Part shown: piece by piece, positions 1 through 8,236 of the stretch
How positions within the stretch are numbered: the first letter of the stretch is position 1
Layout of the letters: each line of letters starts with the position of its first letter
Source of the DNA: Leifsonia sp. Root112D2
GTDB taxonomy: Bacteria; Actinomycetota; Actinomycetes; Actinomycetales; Microbacteriaceae
DNA length: 64,000 bases
Direction: 5' to 3'
NCBI RefSeq assembly: GCF_001424905.1
Contig: NZ_LMCU01000002.1
Coordinates: 385,298 to 449,297 of the forward strand
Notes under the pieces: generated by a model
Seen by the model: only the letters and a program-made list of their open reading frames with translations
The model's database searches: none
Told to the model about the DNA's origin: nothing
Made by a program: the position numbers and the translations under genes

Positions 1-709
1 ACGCATCCGTGCCCCAGTGCTCGCCGACGTCGACGCCGTTGTCGAGCATGATGAGGCCTATCGTGTCGCGCATCTCGGAGACGACGCCGACGCGCCCCTT
101 GAACGACGGGTCCCACAACTCCGAGACGGAGGCAATCCCGTTCGGCACCGCCTCGGTATTCCAGCAGATGCCGGCGAAGTTGCTCTGCCAGGGCAGCGAG
201 CGCTGACGGCCCTCATCGAAGTCGACCCCGGTGAGCGGAGCGCGCAGATTCTTCGCATTCGGCAGCCTCGAGGCGGTGAACTTCTGCACGTATCCCAGCC
301 GGATGAGTCGTGCGGTCATCCAGTCGGTGAGCACCATGAGATCGGCACCGATGTCTTTGCCCCGGGCCAGTCGTCGCTCGACCGAGTCATAGTAGCTACC
401 GTTCGCCGTAATCGACTCGGAGTACTTCACCGAAATGCCGCTGGCCTTCGTGAAGGCGTCGAGGCTCGGGTGGCCACCCGCAGTATCCGCGTCGAGGTAA
501 TCGGGCCAGTTCGCCCAGCGCAGCGTCTTCTCGGTGCTCGAGCTGTCGGATGCCGCGGAAGGCTTGACGACACCCATCGGCGTGCATGCGGCGAGCGCGA
601 ACGACGCCGCTGCAGCACCAGCCGCGGTCAGCACCGACCGCCTGCTCAACTGCGTCTGCCTCGCGGCACGAATAAGGGTACGAATCTGCGGGTCGCTCGG
701 CGGCTGCAT
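1..709 (-). CDS. PotD-like spermidine/putrescine ABC transporter substrate-binding lipoprotein (3' part beyond window)
   Basis: Open reading frame from ATG at 709 running off the left edge, so about 236 N-terminal residues are visible of a family that is usually 350-400 long. The N-terminus has a twin-arginine-like SRRS followed by a hydrophobic stretch and an LAAC lipobox, which suggests an exported lipoprotein tethered outside the membrane. The mature part shows polyamine-binding-family motifs: LRWANWPDYLD near the start, DLMVLTDWMTARLIRLG, LPWQSNFAGICWN, and WDPSFKGRVG followed by SEMRDTIGL. It would deliver spermidine or putrescine to a PotABC permease, which must lie to the left. An in-frame TTG lies 19 codons downstream, but ATG at 709 keeps the full signal peptide. 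The substrate is inferred from the family only. Confidence 0.85.
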   Translation of the reverse strand, partial: MQPPSDPQIRTLIRAARQTQLSRRSVLTAAGAAAASFALAACTPMGVVKPSAASDSSSTEKTLRWANWPDYLDADTAGGHPSLDAFTKASGISVKYSESITANGSYYDSVERRLARGKDIGADLMVLTDWMTARLIRLGYVQKFTASRLPNAKNLRAPLTGVDFDEGRQRSLPWQSNFAGICWNTEAVPNGIASVSELWDPSFKGRVGVVSEMRDTIGLIMLDNGVDVGEHWGTDA

Positions 710-842
710 GCGTCTCACGAGCGCGCTCCTTCTGGGCTCTGCGGCGATATCCGTCGTGGTGAATCCTAAACTTCGCGCGATCGGAACCTCGACGCAACAC
801 ATCGCTTCTCACGAATGCGGCACACGGAGATACGCTGAAATG

Positions 843-866
843 GAGCCGGCCCACAAGGCCCGGCTC
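843..866. other. Hairpin in the divergent potD-like/ald intergenic region
   Basis: Arms GAGCCGGCC and GGCCCGGCTC (one bulge) enclose the loop CACAA, about 50 bases upstream of ald in a 207-base gap between two divergent genes. No T-run follows, so a classical terminator is unlikely. It could be a 5' leader structure of ald or simply a GC-rich palindrome. The rest of the gap (710-916) shows no gene and no clear promoter hexamers. Confidence 0.35.
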
Positions 867-916
867 ACCCGCGTCATCGCATTCTGCCACCGCAGCGCGC
901 CCAACGGAGGGACACC

Positions 917-2038
917 ATGAGAATCGCCATCGTTCGCGAAATCAAGAACAACGAGTTTCGGGTGGCCATCACCCCGGCTGGCGTGCACGATCTCGTTTCG
1001 CACGGGCACGAGGTCATCGTTGAGCATGACGCCGGTCTCGGTTCCTCCATTCCCGACGAAGCATATGCCTCGGCGGGCGCACGAATCTCCGCCACCGCTG
1101 CCGAGACGTGGTCGGCCGCGCAGTTGCTGCTCAAGGTGAAGGAGCCCCTCGAGAGCGAGTACGGCTACTTTCGTGAGGGCCTTGTGCTGTTCACATTCCT
1201 GCATCTGGCCGCGGAGCCGCAACTGACGCGAGCACTGATCACCTCGGGCATGACCGCCATCGCCTACGAGACGGTGCAGTCCGCAGACGGCTCGCTCCCC
1301 CTGCTCGCCCCCATGAGCGAGGTTGCGGGTCGCCTTGCCCCCATCGTCGGCGCCAACACCATGCTCAAGCCGAACGGCGGCCCCGGCCTGCTGGTTCCCG
1401 GAGTGCCGGGCACGCATCCGGCCGTTGTCACGGTGATCGGCGCCGGGGTCGCCGGAAGCAATGCCACCGGTGTCGCGGTGGGGCTCGGAGCGGAGGTGAC
1501 GGTGCTCGACACCAACATCGCCCGGCTGCGGGAGCTCGACGCCGTCTACGCCGGCCGCATCAAGACCATCGCCTCGAACAGCTTCGAGGTGCAGAAGGCC
1601 GTGATCGCCTCCGATCTGGTGATTGGTGCCGTGCTCGTGCCCGGGGCCCGCGCGCCCAAACTCGTGAGCAACGAGACCGTCTCGCGCATGCGCCCCGGCA
1701 GCGTTCTGGTGGACATCGCGGTCGATCAGGGCGGATGTTTCGCCGACTCGCACGCGACGACGCACGCCAATCCGACCTTCACCGTGCACGGCTCGCTGTT
1801 CTATTGCGTGGCGAACATGCCGGGCGCGGTTCCGCACACCTCAACCTATGCGCTGACGAATGCGACGCTGCCGTACGTTCGCGCCATTGCGTCGCGCGGC
1901 TGGCGTTCGGCCCTCGCTGGCGACGCGGCATTGGCCGCCGGACTGAATGTGCACGCGGGCGCCGTGACCAACAATGCTGTGGCGGATGCGCACGGGCTCG
2001 CCGGTGTGCCTCTCGTGTCTATTCTGCATTCGCTGTAG
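917..2038 (+). CDS. ald: L-alanine dehydrogenase
   Basis: 373 residues, the usual length for alanine dehydrogenase, which converts L-alanine to pyruvate and ammonium with NAD in the cytoplasm. The start is supported by GGAGG 6 bases upstream of ATG. The N-terminus MRIAIVREIKNNEFRVA is typical of the AlaDH/PNT family. KVKEP near residue 75 carries the substrate-binding lysine, and FTFLHLAAEP near residue 95 the catalytic histidine. The Rossmann NAD site is VIGAGVAGSNATG near residues 173-185. The 3' end overlaps the convergent EccC-like gene by 20 bases, so the two genes share terminal sequence and no terminator fits between them. Neighbouring genes do not suggest a shared pathway. Confidence 0.95.
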   Translation: MRIAIVREIKNNEFRVAITPAGVHDLVSHGHEVIVEHDAGLGSSIPDEAYASAGARISATAAETWSAAQLLLKVKEPLESEYGYFREGLVLFTFLHLAAEPQLTRALITSGMTAIAYETVQSADGSLPLLAPMSEVAGRLAPIVGANTMLKPNGGPGLLVPGVPGTHPAVVTVIGAGVAGSNATGVAVGLGAEVTVLDTNIARLRELDAVYAGRIKTIASNSFEVQKAVIASDLVIGAVLVPGARAPKLVSNETVSRMRPGSVLVDIAVDQGGCFADSHATTHANPTFTVHGSLFYCVANMPGAVPHTSTYALTNATLPYVRAIASRGWRSALAGDAALAAGLNVHAGAVTNNAVADAHGLAGVPLVSILHSL

Positions 2039-5000
2039 TCGGGCTCACTGCGGTCAGGCTCGCCGTCGGCAGTCGCGCCCGGCTGAGGTGGCCCTCAGCG
2101 TCGCACAGCCACACCCGATCGCGCTCGGGCCCGAGCAACGGCGGCAGCGCGCGGGTGCGCGCGATGGCACGCACCTCCGCAGGAGTGCAGCCGTCGAAGG
2201 CCAGCATGCCACGCGTTCGCAGCGTGCCGAGCAGCGACCAGCGTGCCTGCCAGGCATCCGGATCGCCGACGATGACCGATGCCGGTGACCCCGCTGAGGT
2301 GGAGGACACGTCCAGGGAAGCCACGTCCGTGGAGCGTGCGTCGAGGCCCGTGACGACGGCACCGGCCCCGAGCGCGGCCTGCAACTCGCGCAGGCGGCGC
2401 GCCGGTGCGCGGGTGACGAGCAACAGGACGCTTCCCGGCTCGAAGGCCAGCAGAGGGGCGGTCTCCTTACGCGCACCGCGCTGCCTGGGCCGGCCGTTTT
2501 CCTCGGTTTCAGGGAGGGCGAGTTGCACCCGGTGGCCCTTCCAGCATGCGCCTCCGGGCCGAAGCGTCTCCTCGTAGAGCGTCGCGTCCGCGCCGGCGAG
2601 CAGGTGTTCCTGGCGGTTCGGCATGCGCAGAACGAGCTGTGCGCCGAACAACGCAGCCAGGGACCCGAGCGCACCCACCAGCCGTTGCACGGTGACGACG
2701 AGTCGTATTCCCGCTGCCGGACCGTCACGCAGCACGGTGGAGAGCATCTCGACGAACTCCTGCTGGTAATCACCGGGCAGCCGCGAATAGACCGAGTCGA
2801 TGTCGTCAGCCAGGAGCAGCGTCTGCCTCGTCTCCCCCTGCCGCAAGTCGTCCAGGTCGTGCCCGGAGCAGCGCTCGGATGCCCACCGCAGGGCATCCCA
2901 GCGGCGCTCGGCGGTGTCTCCCAGGCTCAGTACCGCGCCGGAGAACCCCGACTGCGCCGCCAGGGAACTCAGCATCGTGCTCTTGCCCGAGTGCTGGGCA
3001 CCCAGAACGAGCAGACTGCCTTCGAGTCTCGGACAATACCGAACCACGCTTTGCCGCTGTTCCTCGGGCACGTCCTCGACGCCGAGAACCAGGCTTTCGT
3101 TCGAGCCTTCGGCACCAGCTATCAGGGTGCCCAGCGGAATCTCTGCGGGGAGGGGGTCGAGCCACGGCCGTCGTGCGCGCGCCGGGACGTGCTGCGCACC
3201 CGACTCTCGCGCCGCCGCATCCGCCGCGTGCGTCGCTCTCGCGATCGCGTCGATGTCGTCGACCTCAGTGACGGCAATCTGCACCAGCGCGGTGGCGCCG
3301 TCTGAACCGATGATGCACCGGCCGGGGTTTGTCGCGGGAAGCGCCGCGGCGGCATCCGTGCCCACCACCGCCTGGCTGTCTGCACGGTTGTTGACGCGAA
3401 GAGAGAGCCGCAGGCCACAATTGGCCAGCAGCGCATCGCGCATGGCACCCGCCGGGCGCTGGGTGCACAGGATGAGATGAACGCCCAGCGAGCGACCTCG
3501 GGCAGCCACATCACTGAGCACGGCATGCAGTTCGGGCAGTGCCTCGAGCATGGCGGCGAACTCGTCAACCACAATCACGAGGCGGGCCAGCCGCCCGCGA
3601 CAGGCCGGGTCGGCAATGTCCGTGGCCTTCAGCTGGGCCAATGTGCGTTCCCGGCTGCGCAGCTCGGCCCCCAGGCTCGCCAGCGCCCGCGAAGCTGCCA
3701 CGTGGTCGAGATCGGTCATGACCCCCACCGTGTGGGGCAACGCGGTGAGCGGGGCGAACGCGGCACCACCCTTGAAATCGATGAGCAGAAAGGTGACCTC
3801 GTCGGGCGTGTGCGCCGCCGCCATGGCGGTGACCCACGTGATGAGCAGTTCGCTCTTGCCGCTGCCCGTCGTGCCACCGACAACGGCGTGCGGGCCCTGC
3901 GACACCAGGTCAAGCATGCGCACCCCCGACTCGTCGAGGCCTATCACGCAGTCGAGAGAACCGGGCTTTGTCTTCGGCCCCGCAAGCCCGGCAGGCACGG
4001 CAAGCTGGGCGAACCGTACCGACGGCGGCACGCCGCGCATCGCTGAGATTCCGGCCGCGGCAGCGTGGCGACGCAGCACCCGCACGAAGCGCTCGGCCTC
4101 CGCCGCCGTGACCAACTCGAGCGCGAGACCCGCGCCTTCCCCCACAGCCTCGCCCCCGGCGCTGATGGCTTCGGCACCGATCAGTTCGGCATTGCCGGCC
4201 CCCACAATTCTGACCACGGTGCGACAGCTCGTGGGCAGCGCCTCAATGGAATCAGCGAGAGCGATGACCAGCGGTGCAGCGGATGCCCCGGGCACGTCAC
4301 CCGCCTGGCTGCGGCGGGCGCTTTCCACGCTGGCGGCGCGAGCCCCTGACGAGTTGCCTTCGACCCCCGTGGTGCGGTATTTCTCGCGGACCTCGATACG
4401 AATCTCGGTCTTCCGGCCTCCCGCCGCGTGCGGCAGGCCCGCAGCCCACTCCCAGCCCTCGTGTGGCACGACGGCCAGTCCGGCCAGCTCGGGCGAGAGC
4501 GCGTGCACGAGTTGCACCAGGTACCCGCGAGCGACGGCGCGGGCCTGCGCGACGGGGCCGACGATTCCGAGCCCGGCAGCGGCATCCGTCACCACGACGG
4601 CATCGCCCAGGCTTGTCGCGCTCGCACAGAGCTGCCGCTCGTCGTCGGTGCGTGGGGATCCCCCGATGCTCAGCTCACTTCTCACCGTGCCCAGCCCGAG
4701 CGCGAGAGTTGTCGCCCCGGAATCCGCCCGCCCGCCACGCCAGCGGGTGATATCGCCCTCGGCATCGCGCAGAAGCGCAGCGGCCGGTGGGTATCGATGG
4801 GCCCGCCGGGTGCGCTCGTCATCGTGGCGCAACACGATCTGCTCACGCAGCCGTGCGGTTTGCCGCCGTACCTGAATGCGATGCTTGCGGCGCTGCCGCC
4901 GAGCATGCCACCGCCCGTCGACCATGCCCGCCACGGCGACTATCGGGCTGAGCGCCGCAAAGACGAGAGCGAAGGGTGAGCGGGTGATCGCCCAGATCGC

Positions 5001-5099
5001 GCACGCCGCGATCAGCGGTGCGACGCTCGCCACCAGTGGGAACGAACCTCGATGCGGATCTGGTGGATGCTCGGGGAGGGTGAGCGGCTCGATCGTCAT
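2019..5099 (-). CDS. EccC-like FtsK/SpoIIIE-type membrane ATPase
   Basis: 1026 residues. Two predicted membrane segments (about residues 20-60) are followed by a basic linker and a region resembling the N-terminal part of type VII secretion EccC (RYPPAAALLRD, then a 'lGlGtv' stretch). The first FtsK/SpoIIIE domain has Walker A GGTTGSGKSE (Lys415), LLIDFKGGAAF and Walker B-like VIVVDEFAAM. A second domain has GAQHSGKSTM (Lys706) and TLLLADDID. A third, poorly conserved stretch ends the protein. EccC normally has three ATPase domains and pumps WXG100 proteins out of the cell; no WXG100 gene is visible in this locus. It is last in the run of kinase/FHA/MoxR genes, 150 bases after the zinc-ribbon FHA gene, and ends convergently with ald. 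Function as a secretion or assembly motor is inferred. Confidence 0.85.
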   Translation of the reverse strand: MTIEPLTLPEHPPDPHRGSFPLVASVAPLIAACAIWAITRSPFALVFAALSPIVAVAGMVDGRWHARRQRRKHRIQVRRQTARLREQIVLRHDDERTRRAHRYPPAAALLRDAEGDITRWRGGRADSGATTLALGLGTVRSELSIGGSPRTDDERQLCASATSLGDAVVVTDAAAGLGIVGPVAQARAVARGYLVQLVHALSPELAGLAVVPHEGWEWAAGLPHAAGGRKTEIRIEVREKYRTTGVEGNSSGARAASVESARRSQAGDVPGASAAPLVIALADSIEALPTSCRTVVRIVGAGNAELIGAEAISAGGEAVGEGAGLALELVTAAEAERFVRVLRRHAAAAGISAMRGVPPSVRFAQLAVPAGLAGPKTKPGSLDCVIGLDESGVRMLDLVSQGPHAVVGGTTGSGKSELLITWVTAMAAAHTPDEVTFLLIDFKGGAAFAPLTALPHTVGVMTDLDHVAASRALASLGAELRSRERTLAQLKATDIADPACRGRLARLVIVVDEFAAMLEALPELHAVLSDVAARGRSLGVHLILCTQRPAGAMRDALLANCGLRLSLRVNNRADSQAVVGTDAAAALPATNPGRCIIGSDGATALVQIAVTEVDDIDAIARATHAADAAARESGAQHVPARARRPWLDPLPAEIPLGTLIAGAEGSNESLVLGVEDVPEEQRQSVVRYCPRLEGSLLVLGAQHSGKSTMLSSLAAQSGFSGAVLSLGDTAERRWDALRWASERCSGHDLDDLRQGETRQTLLLADDIDSVYSRLPGDYQQEFVEMLSTVLRDGPAAGIRLVVTVQRLVGALGSLAALFGAQLVLRMPNRQEHLLAGADATLYEETLRPGGACWKGHRVQLALPETEENGRPRQRGARKETAPLLAFEPGSVLLLVTRAPARRLRELQAALGAGAVVTGLDARSTDVASLDVSSTSAGSPASVIVGDPDAWQARWSLLGTLRTRGMLAFDGCTPAEVRAIARTRALPPLLGPERDRVWLCDAEGHLSRARLPTASLTAVSPTTANAE

Positions 5100-5174
5100 G
5101 CCCCAAGACCATCACCGACGCGGCCCCCGCGCGGCGCGAATGCCGCCAGCTGTGGGAAACTCGCTCAATTCCGC

Positions 5175-5225
5175 GCTGTCGAGGAATAGGCACGGTCGAA
5201 GAATGGGCGCTGCCGAGGAATGGCC
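5175..5225. repeat. Three tandem 17-bp imperfect repeats
   Basis: Three adjacent 17-base units at 5175-5191, 5192-5208 and 5209-5225 share the core 'tcgaggaat-gg-c' (GCTGTCGAGGAATAGGC is the first). They fill much of the only long gap (5100-5249) at this end of an otherwise tightly coupled locus. A 14-bp perfect palindrome, AGGCGTCGACGCCT, follows at 5237-5250 at the stop of the FHA gene. The array could be a protein-binding site or internal promoter for the EccC-like gene, or an RNA element. No small gene is evident in the gap. Confidence 0.6.
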
Positions 5226-5249
5226 GCGCACGACTCAGGCGTCGACGCC

Positions 5250-5867
5250 TCAGCTGACGTCGAAGTGCTGGTCTCCGATCTCCACGCGGGCACCACGACC
5301 GACCCGGTATCGGCGGCCGGGCTCGCACAGACGCGCACCACCACCGGGGGCATGAACGACAGTACCGTTGCCCGAATAGCGATCACAGATCCACAATTCG
5401 CCGCCCTCGAGGCCGAACTCCAGGTGCGTCTTCGACACGGATCTGCCCGGATCGGTGATCTGCACGACCTGCGCGACCGACTCCCCCGGCTGCGCGATCG
5501 GTCGGCGCCCCAACAGTCCCCCGCCCATCACACGAGCGTGTTCGCCCGTGCTGAAGGTGAGGAAGAACACGGTGGTCGGTCCGGTCTGCTCGTCGACCAC
5601 GCTGGGCTCGTCCGCGACGGCGGTGTTGGCGTCAGCGGCCGCGACGGGCTCAGGAGCGGGCGCCGGCGGTTCCAGCACGATCTCTCGGCTCACGATGGCG
5701 GGTCCGGCAGAGGCCGGCCTGGGTAGTGGCTCGATGATGGTGGTGTCGGATGGCCGCGGGTCGGCGATCGCGGGCCGGGTCAGCGGCGTCGCATTCACCG
5801 CGCTGCCGCATTCGCCGCAGAACATGGCTCCCTCGGGCAGTAAACTGCCACACACTCGACAGTTCAT
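5250..5867 (-). CDS. Zinc-ribbon plus FHA domain protein
   Basis: 205 residues. The N-terminus has two CxxC knuckles, CRVC at 3-6 and CGEC at 17-20, forming a zinc ribbon. A Pro/Ala-rich linker follows, then a C-terminal forkhead-associated domain (about 115-205) with LLGRRP, SKTH and SGNGT, the residues that bind phosphothreonine. ATG at 5867 is chosen because it overlaps the upstream stop in an ATGA; a longer reading frame to 6059 lies inside the upstream gene. The linker contains DTTIIE at 41-46, which resembles the phosphoacceptor threonines of GarA-type FHA proteins. With a kinase and phosphatase in the same run, it probably reads phosphorylation state and connects to a partner through the zinc ribbon (inference). 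Confidence 0.85.
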   Translation of the reverse strand: MNCRVCGSLLPEGAMFCGECGSAVNATPLTRPAIADPRPSDTTIIEPLPRPASAGPAIVSREIVLEPPAPAPEPVAAADANTAVADEPSVVDEQTGPTTVFFLTFSTGEHARVMGGGLLGRRPIAQPGESVAQVVQITDPGRSVSKTHLEFGLEGGELWICDRYSGNGTVVHAPGGGARLCEPGRRYRVGRGARVEIGDQHFDVS

Positions 5868-8236
5868 TGCCCGTCCTCTCTCCATATTCGGTCGTTGCGT
5901 GCCGCGGTCTCTTGCTCGCCTGCCTCGCTCGGGCGCCTGCCCCTCGTCTTCTCTCCACGGTAGACCCCGAGAGAGCGCAACGAGACCGCCGCCTTCAGCC
6001 GCTGCCATCGGCTGCGCTGACTGCCGAGAGAAGAGCGCAGTTCCCGCACGTCCTTCCACACGGCATCCGCCTCGTCGGGGGTGGGCGCGCTCGGGCTGAA
6101 TACGGCCCGATTCGCCGCGGATGCCAGCACCAGCGGTCGCATCCCGCCCACTGTTTCGGCGAGCTCGATGCGTGTCGCGGCCGGCGGCGGCGCGTATCCG
6201 TAGTCGACGGCGGCATCCGCGAACTCCTGCCAGCCACCGGCGATGCGCTCGATGGAGGTCGGGGCACGTTTGCGCAGGGTGCGCCGCCGCATCTTCGCCG
6301 CCACCACCGCGAGGAAGGGGGCGGCGAGAATGGCCAGTGCGAGCAGGCTCCAGCCGGCTATCGTGAGCACCGCCAATAGCAGGGCAACGAAGGCACCCGG
6401 CCCCGAGTCGTCCTGCTTGTCGACGTGCGACTGCGGCGATTCCTGTGGTTGCTTGATGGTCTCGTCCCTGGGCGGCTGCACCACCGATTGGGGCCTGGAG
6501 ATCTGCTTCGGCACATCCGGCTGCTTGGCCGGAATCTGTCGCACCGGAGGCGTTGGATCAACAGTGACCCAGCCATCCGCCTTCGTCTGCACCTCGATCC
6601 AGGCCGAGACATCAGATCCGGTGAACGTCACGGCGCCGCTGGTCGATGCACCAGCCGGCAGGGCGAAACCGAAGACCACCCGGGCCGGGAATCCGAGCTG
6701 CCGGGCCATGAGCGCCGCCGTGACGGCGTACTGCTCCTGGTCGCCGATCATCGGCACATCCGTCAGCAGTTGCGTGATGCGGTCTGCGCTGTGACCCGAG
6801 CGGCTCACCGGCTCGGTTCCGATGCCGTGGCTGATGTATCCGTTGGCCTTCAGCGCCTTCAGCGCGGCCGCGAGCTTCGACCCCGGGCTGTTTTGCGAAG
6901 CGGAGTAGTCCTGCAGCGTCGAGACCAGCTCGTCGGGCACCACACCGGGCTTGGGAAGGGTTGCTGAGCCCGGCTCGGCCGAGTCGAGCTGCGCGGCGGT
7001 GCGCTCGGGTTTCACGACGGCATCCAGGCTGTAGCTGTCGCCGGTGCCAACGGTGCGCGTGACAACGCTCGTGCCCGTGGTGTCGTTGTAGAAGAACGAA
7101 TTCTCCAGGGCTGCGGCGTTCGAACCGTCGAAATGCACCTGCTGCAGTTGGCCGGCGCCGGGCAACCAGACTCCCGTATATCCCTTCACGGTCACGTTCA
7201 GTGTGACGTGCCTGCCGTCCACGCCTGCCTGATCGAGCCGGTACGGCACTCGGGTGAACGAACCGGATTCGCCGTGCGCTCCTTCGGCCCCCACCGCGTA
7301 CACGACCCCGTCGTAGCTGTCGAGCGTGGCGATCTGGATGCGCCGGTCACCGGCAAGACCGCTCACGGTGAACATCGGCTTGTTCGAATCGGCCGGTTCG
7401 AGGTATCCCCTGAATCCGACAAGTGGGCTCGGGTAGTCCCGGGGGTCAAACGGTTGAACCACGCGGGTGCGCACGACGTCGCGGGGGGCTTTCGTCGGCA
7501 GAAGAATCGTCGCGGCGGTCCCGACGGATCCGGCGATCACCAGGATCACCGCGGCTCCCGCGACGGTGCGCAAGCCGATGTGACGGCGGTCCCTCGAGGT
7601 CTCAACCGCCACGCCTGACTGAGCGGCCAGGGCCCGTACCGCGGCGGAACGGCGCCGCCAGCGGAACCAGTTCAGCCAGAACAGCAGCACGACCAGCAGT
7701 CCGAGCGCCGCCGGCAACGGCGACTCGTCGACGCTCGGCCCCAACAGAATCGCCGCCACGAAGAGCAACATGGGGGCCAGCACCGCGAGCTCGCCGTACC
7801 GCGCCCGCAGCGCAACGGTGAGCCCCGTGACGGTGGCGAGAAGAATCAGGATGAACGCCGGCACCAGCAGCGCCTGGTAGGCACCGACGGGTAAAGAGAT
7901 CGTGACGAGTTGCTTCCAGCTCAGCGCTGTGGCCTGCAGCAGTCCAAGCTCACCGGATGCCGAGGGCAGGATGCCGCTGATCGCCTCGTGCGGAATCGCC
8001 AGCGGCACTCCGAGCGCCAGGTACAGGGCGATGACGGCGGGCACCATGACAGCACTCGTCCAGCGGAAAATGGCCCCGAGCACGGCCAGCACGCAGCCGA
8101 CACCGACCGTGACAGCCGCCATCACCAGGAATTCGCCGCTGCGGTAGACGCCCCAGAATGGCGAGGCAGCGATGGCCGTCGCCGCGATGGCAAAGACCAG
8201 GTTGACGACGATGGCCGTCGCGGACGGCCGCTTCAC
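5864..8236 (-). CDS. Transglutaminase-like (TgpA-type) membrane protein with degenerate catalytic triad
   Basis: 790 residues from a GTG start that overlaps the DUF58 stop as GTGA. The N-terminal ~200 residues hold five or six predicted membrane segments. An outer region follows, with a transglutaminase-like domain near 440-570, then a C-terminal membrane segment (about 640-670) and a cytoplasmic tail. In active relatives the triad is Cys-His-Asp. Here the Cys position reads GDQEQYA (Gln500), the His position reads SDVSAWIEV (Ser544), and only the Asp in TVDPT (Asp560) remains. The protein therefore looks like a pseudoenzyme that keeps the fold (LGFPARVVFGF is intact). It sits in the MoxR-DUF58-transglutaminase triad known from many bacteria. 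A structural or binding role is inferred. Confidence 0.85.
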   Translation of the reverse strand: MKRPSATAIVVNLVFAIAATAIAASPFWGVYRSGEFLVMAAVTVGVGCVLAVLGAIFRWTSAVMVPAVIALYLALGVPLAIPHEAISGILPSASGELGLLQATALSWKQLVTISLPVGAYQALLVPAFILILLATVTGLTVALRARYGELAVLAPMLLFVAAILLGPSVDESPLPAALGLLVVLLFWLNWFRWRRRSAAVRALAAQSGVAVETSRDRRHIGLRTVAGAAVILVIAGSVGTAATILLPTKAPRDVVRTRVVQPFDPRDYPSPLVGFRGYLEPADSNKPMFTVSGLAGDRRIQIATLDSYDGVVYAVGAEGAHGESGSFTRVPYRLDQAGVDGRHVTLNVTVKGYTGVWLPGAGQLQQVHFDGSNAAALENSFFYNDTTGTSVVTRTVGTGDSYSLDAVVKPERTAAQLDSAEPGSATLPKPGVVPDELVSTLQDYSASQNSPGSKLAAALKALKANGYISHGIGTEPVSRSGHSADRITQLLTDVPMIGDQEQYAVTAALMARQLGFPARVVFGFALPAGASTSGAVTFTGSDVSAWIEVQTKADGWVTVDPTPPVRQIPAKQPDVPKQISRPQSVVQPPRDETIKQPQESPQSHVDKQDDSGPGAFVALLLAVLTIAGWSLLALAILAAPFLAVVAAKMRRRTLRKRAPTSIERIAGGWQEFADAAVDYGYAPPPAATRIELAETVGGMRPLVLASAANRAVFSPSAPTPDEADAVWKDVRELRSSLGSQRSRWQRLKAAVSLRSLGVYRGEKTRGRRPSEAGEQETAARNDRIWREDGQ

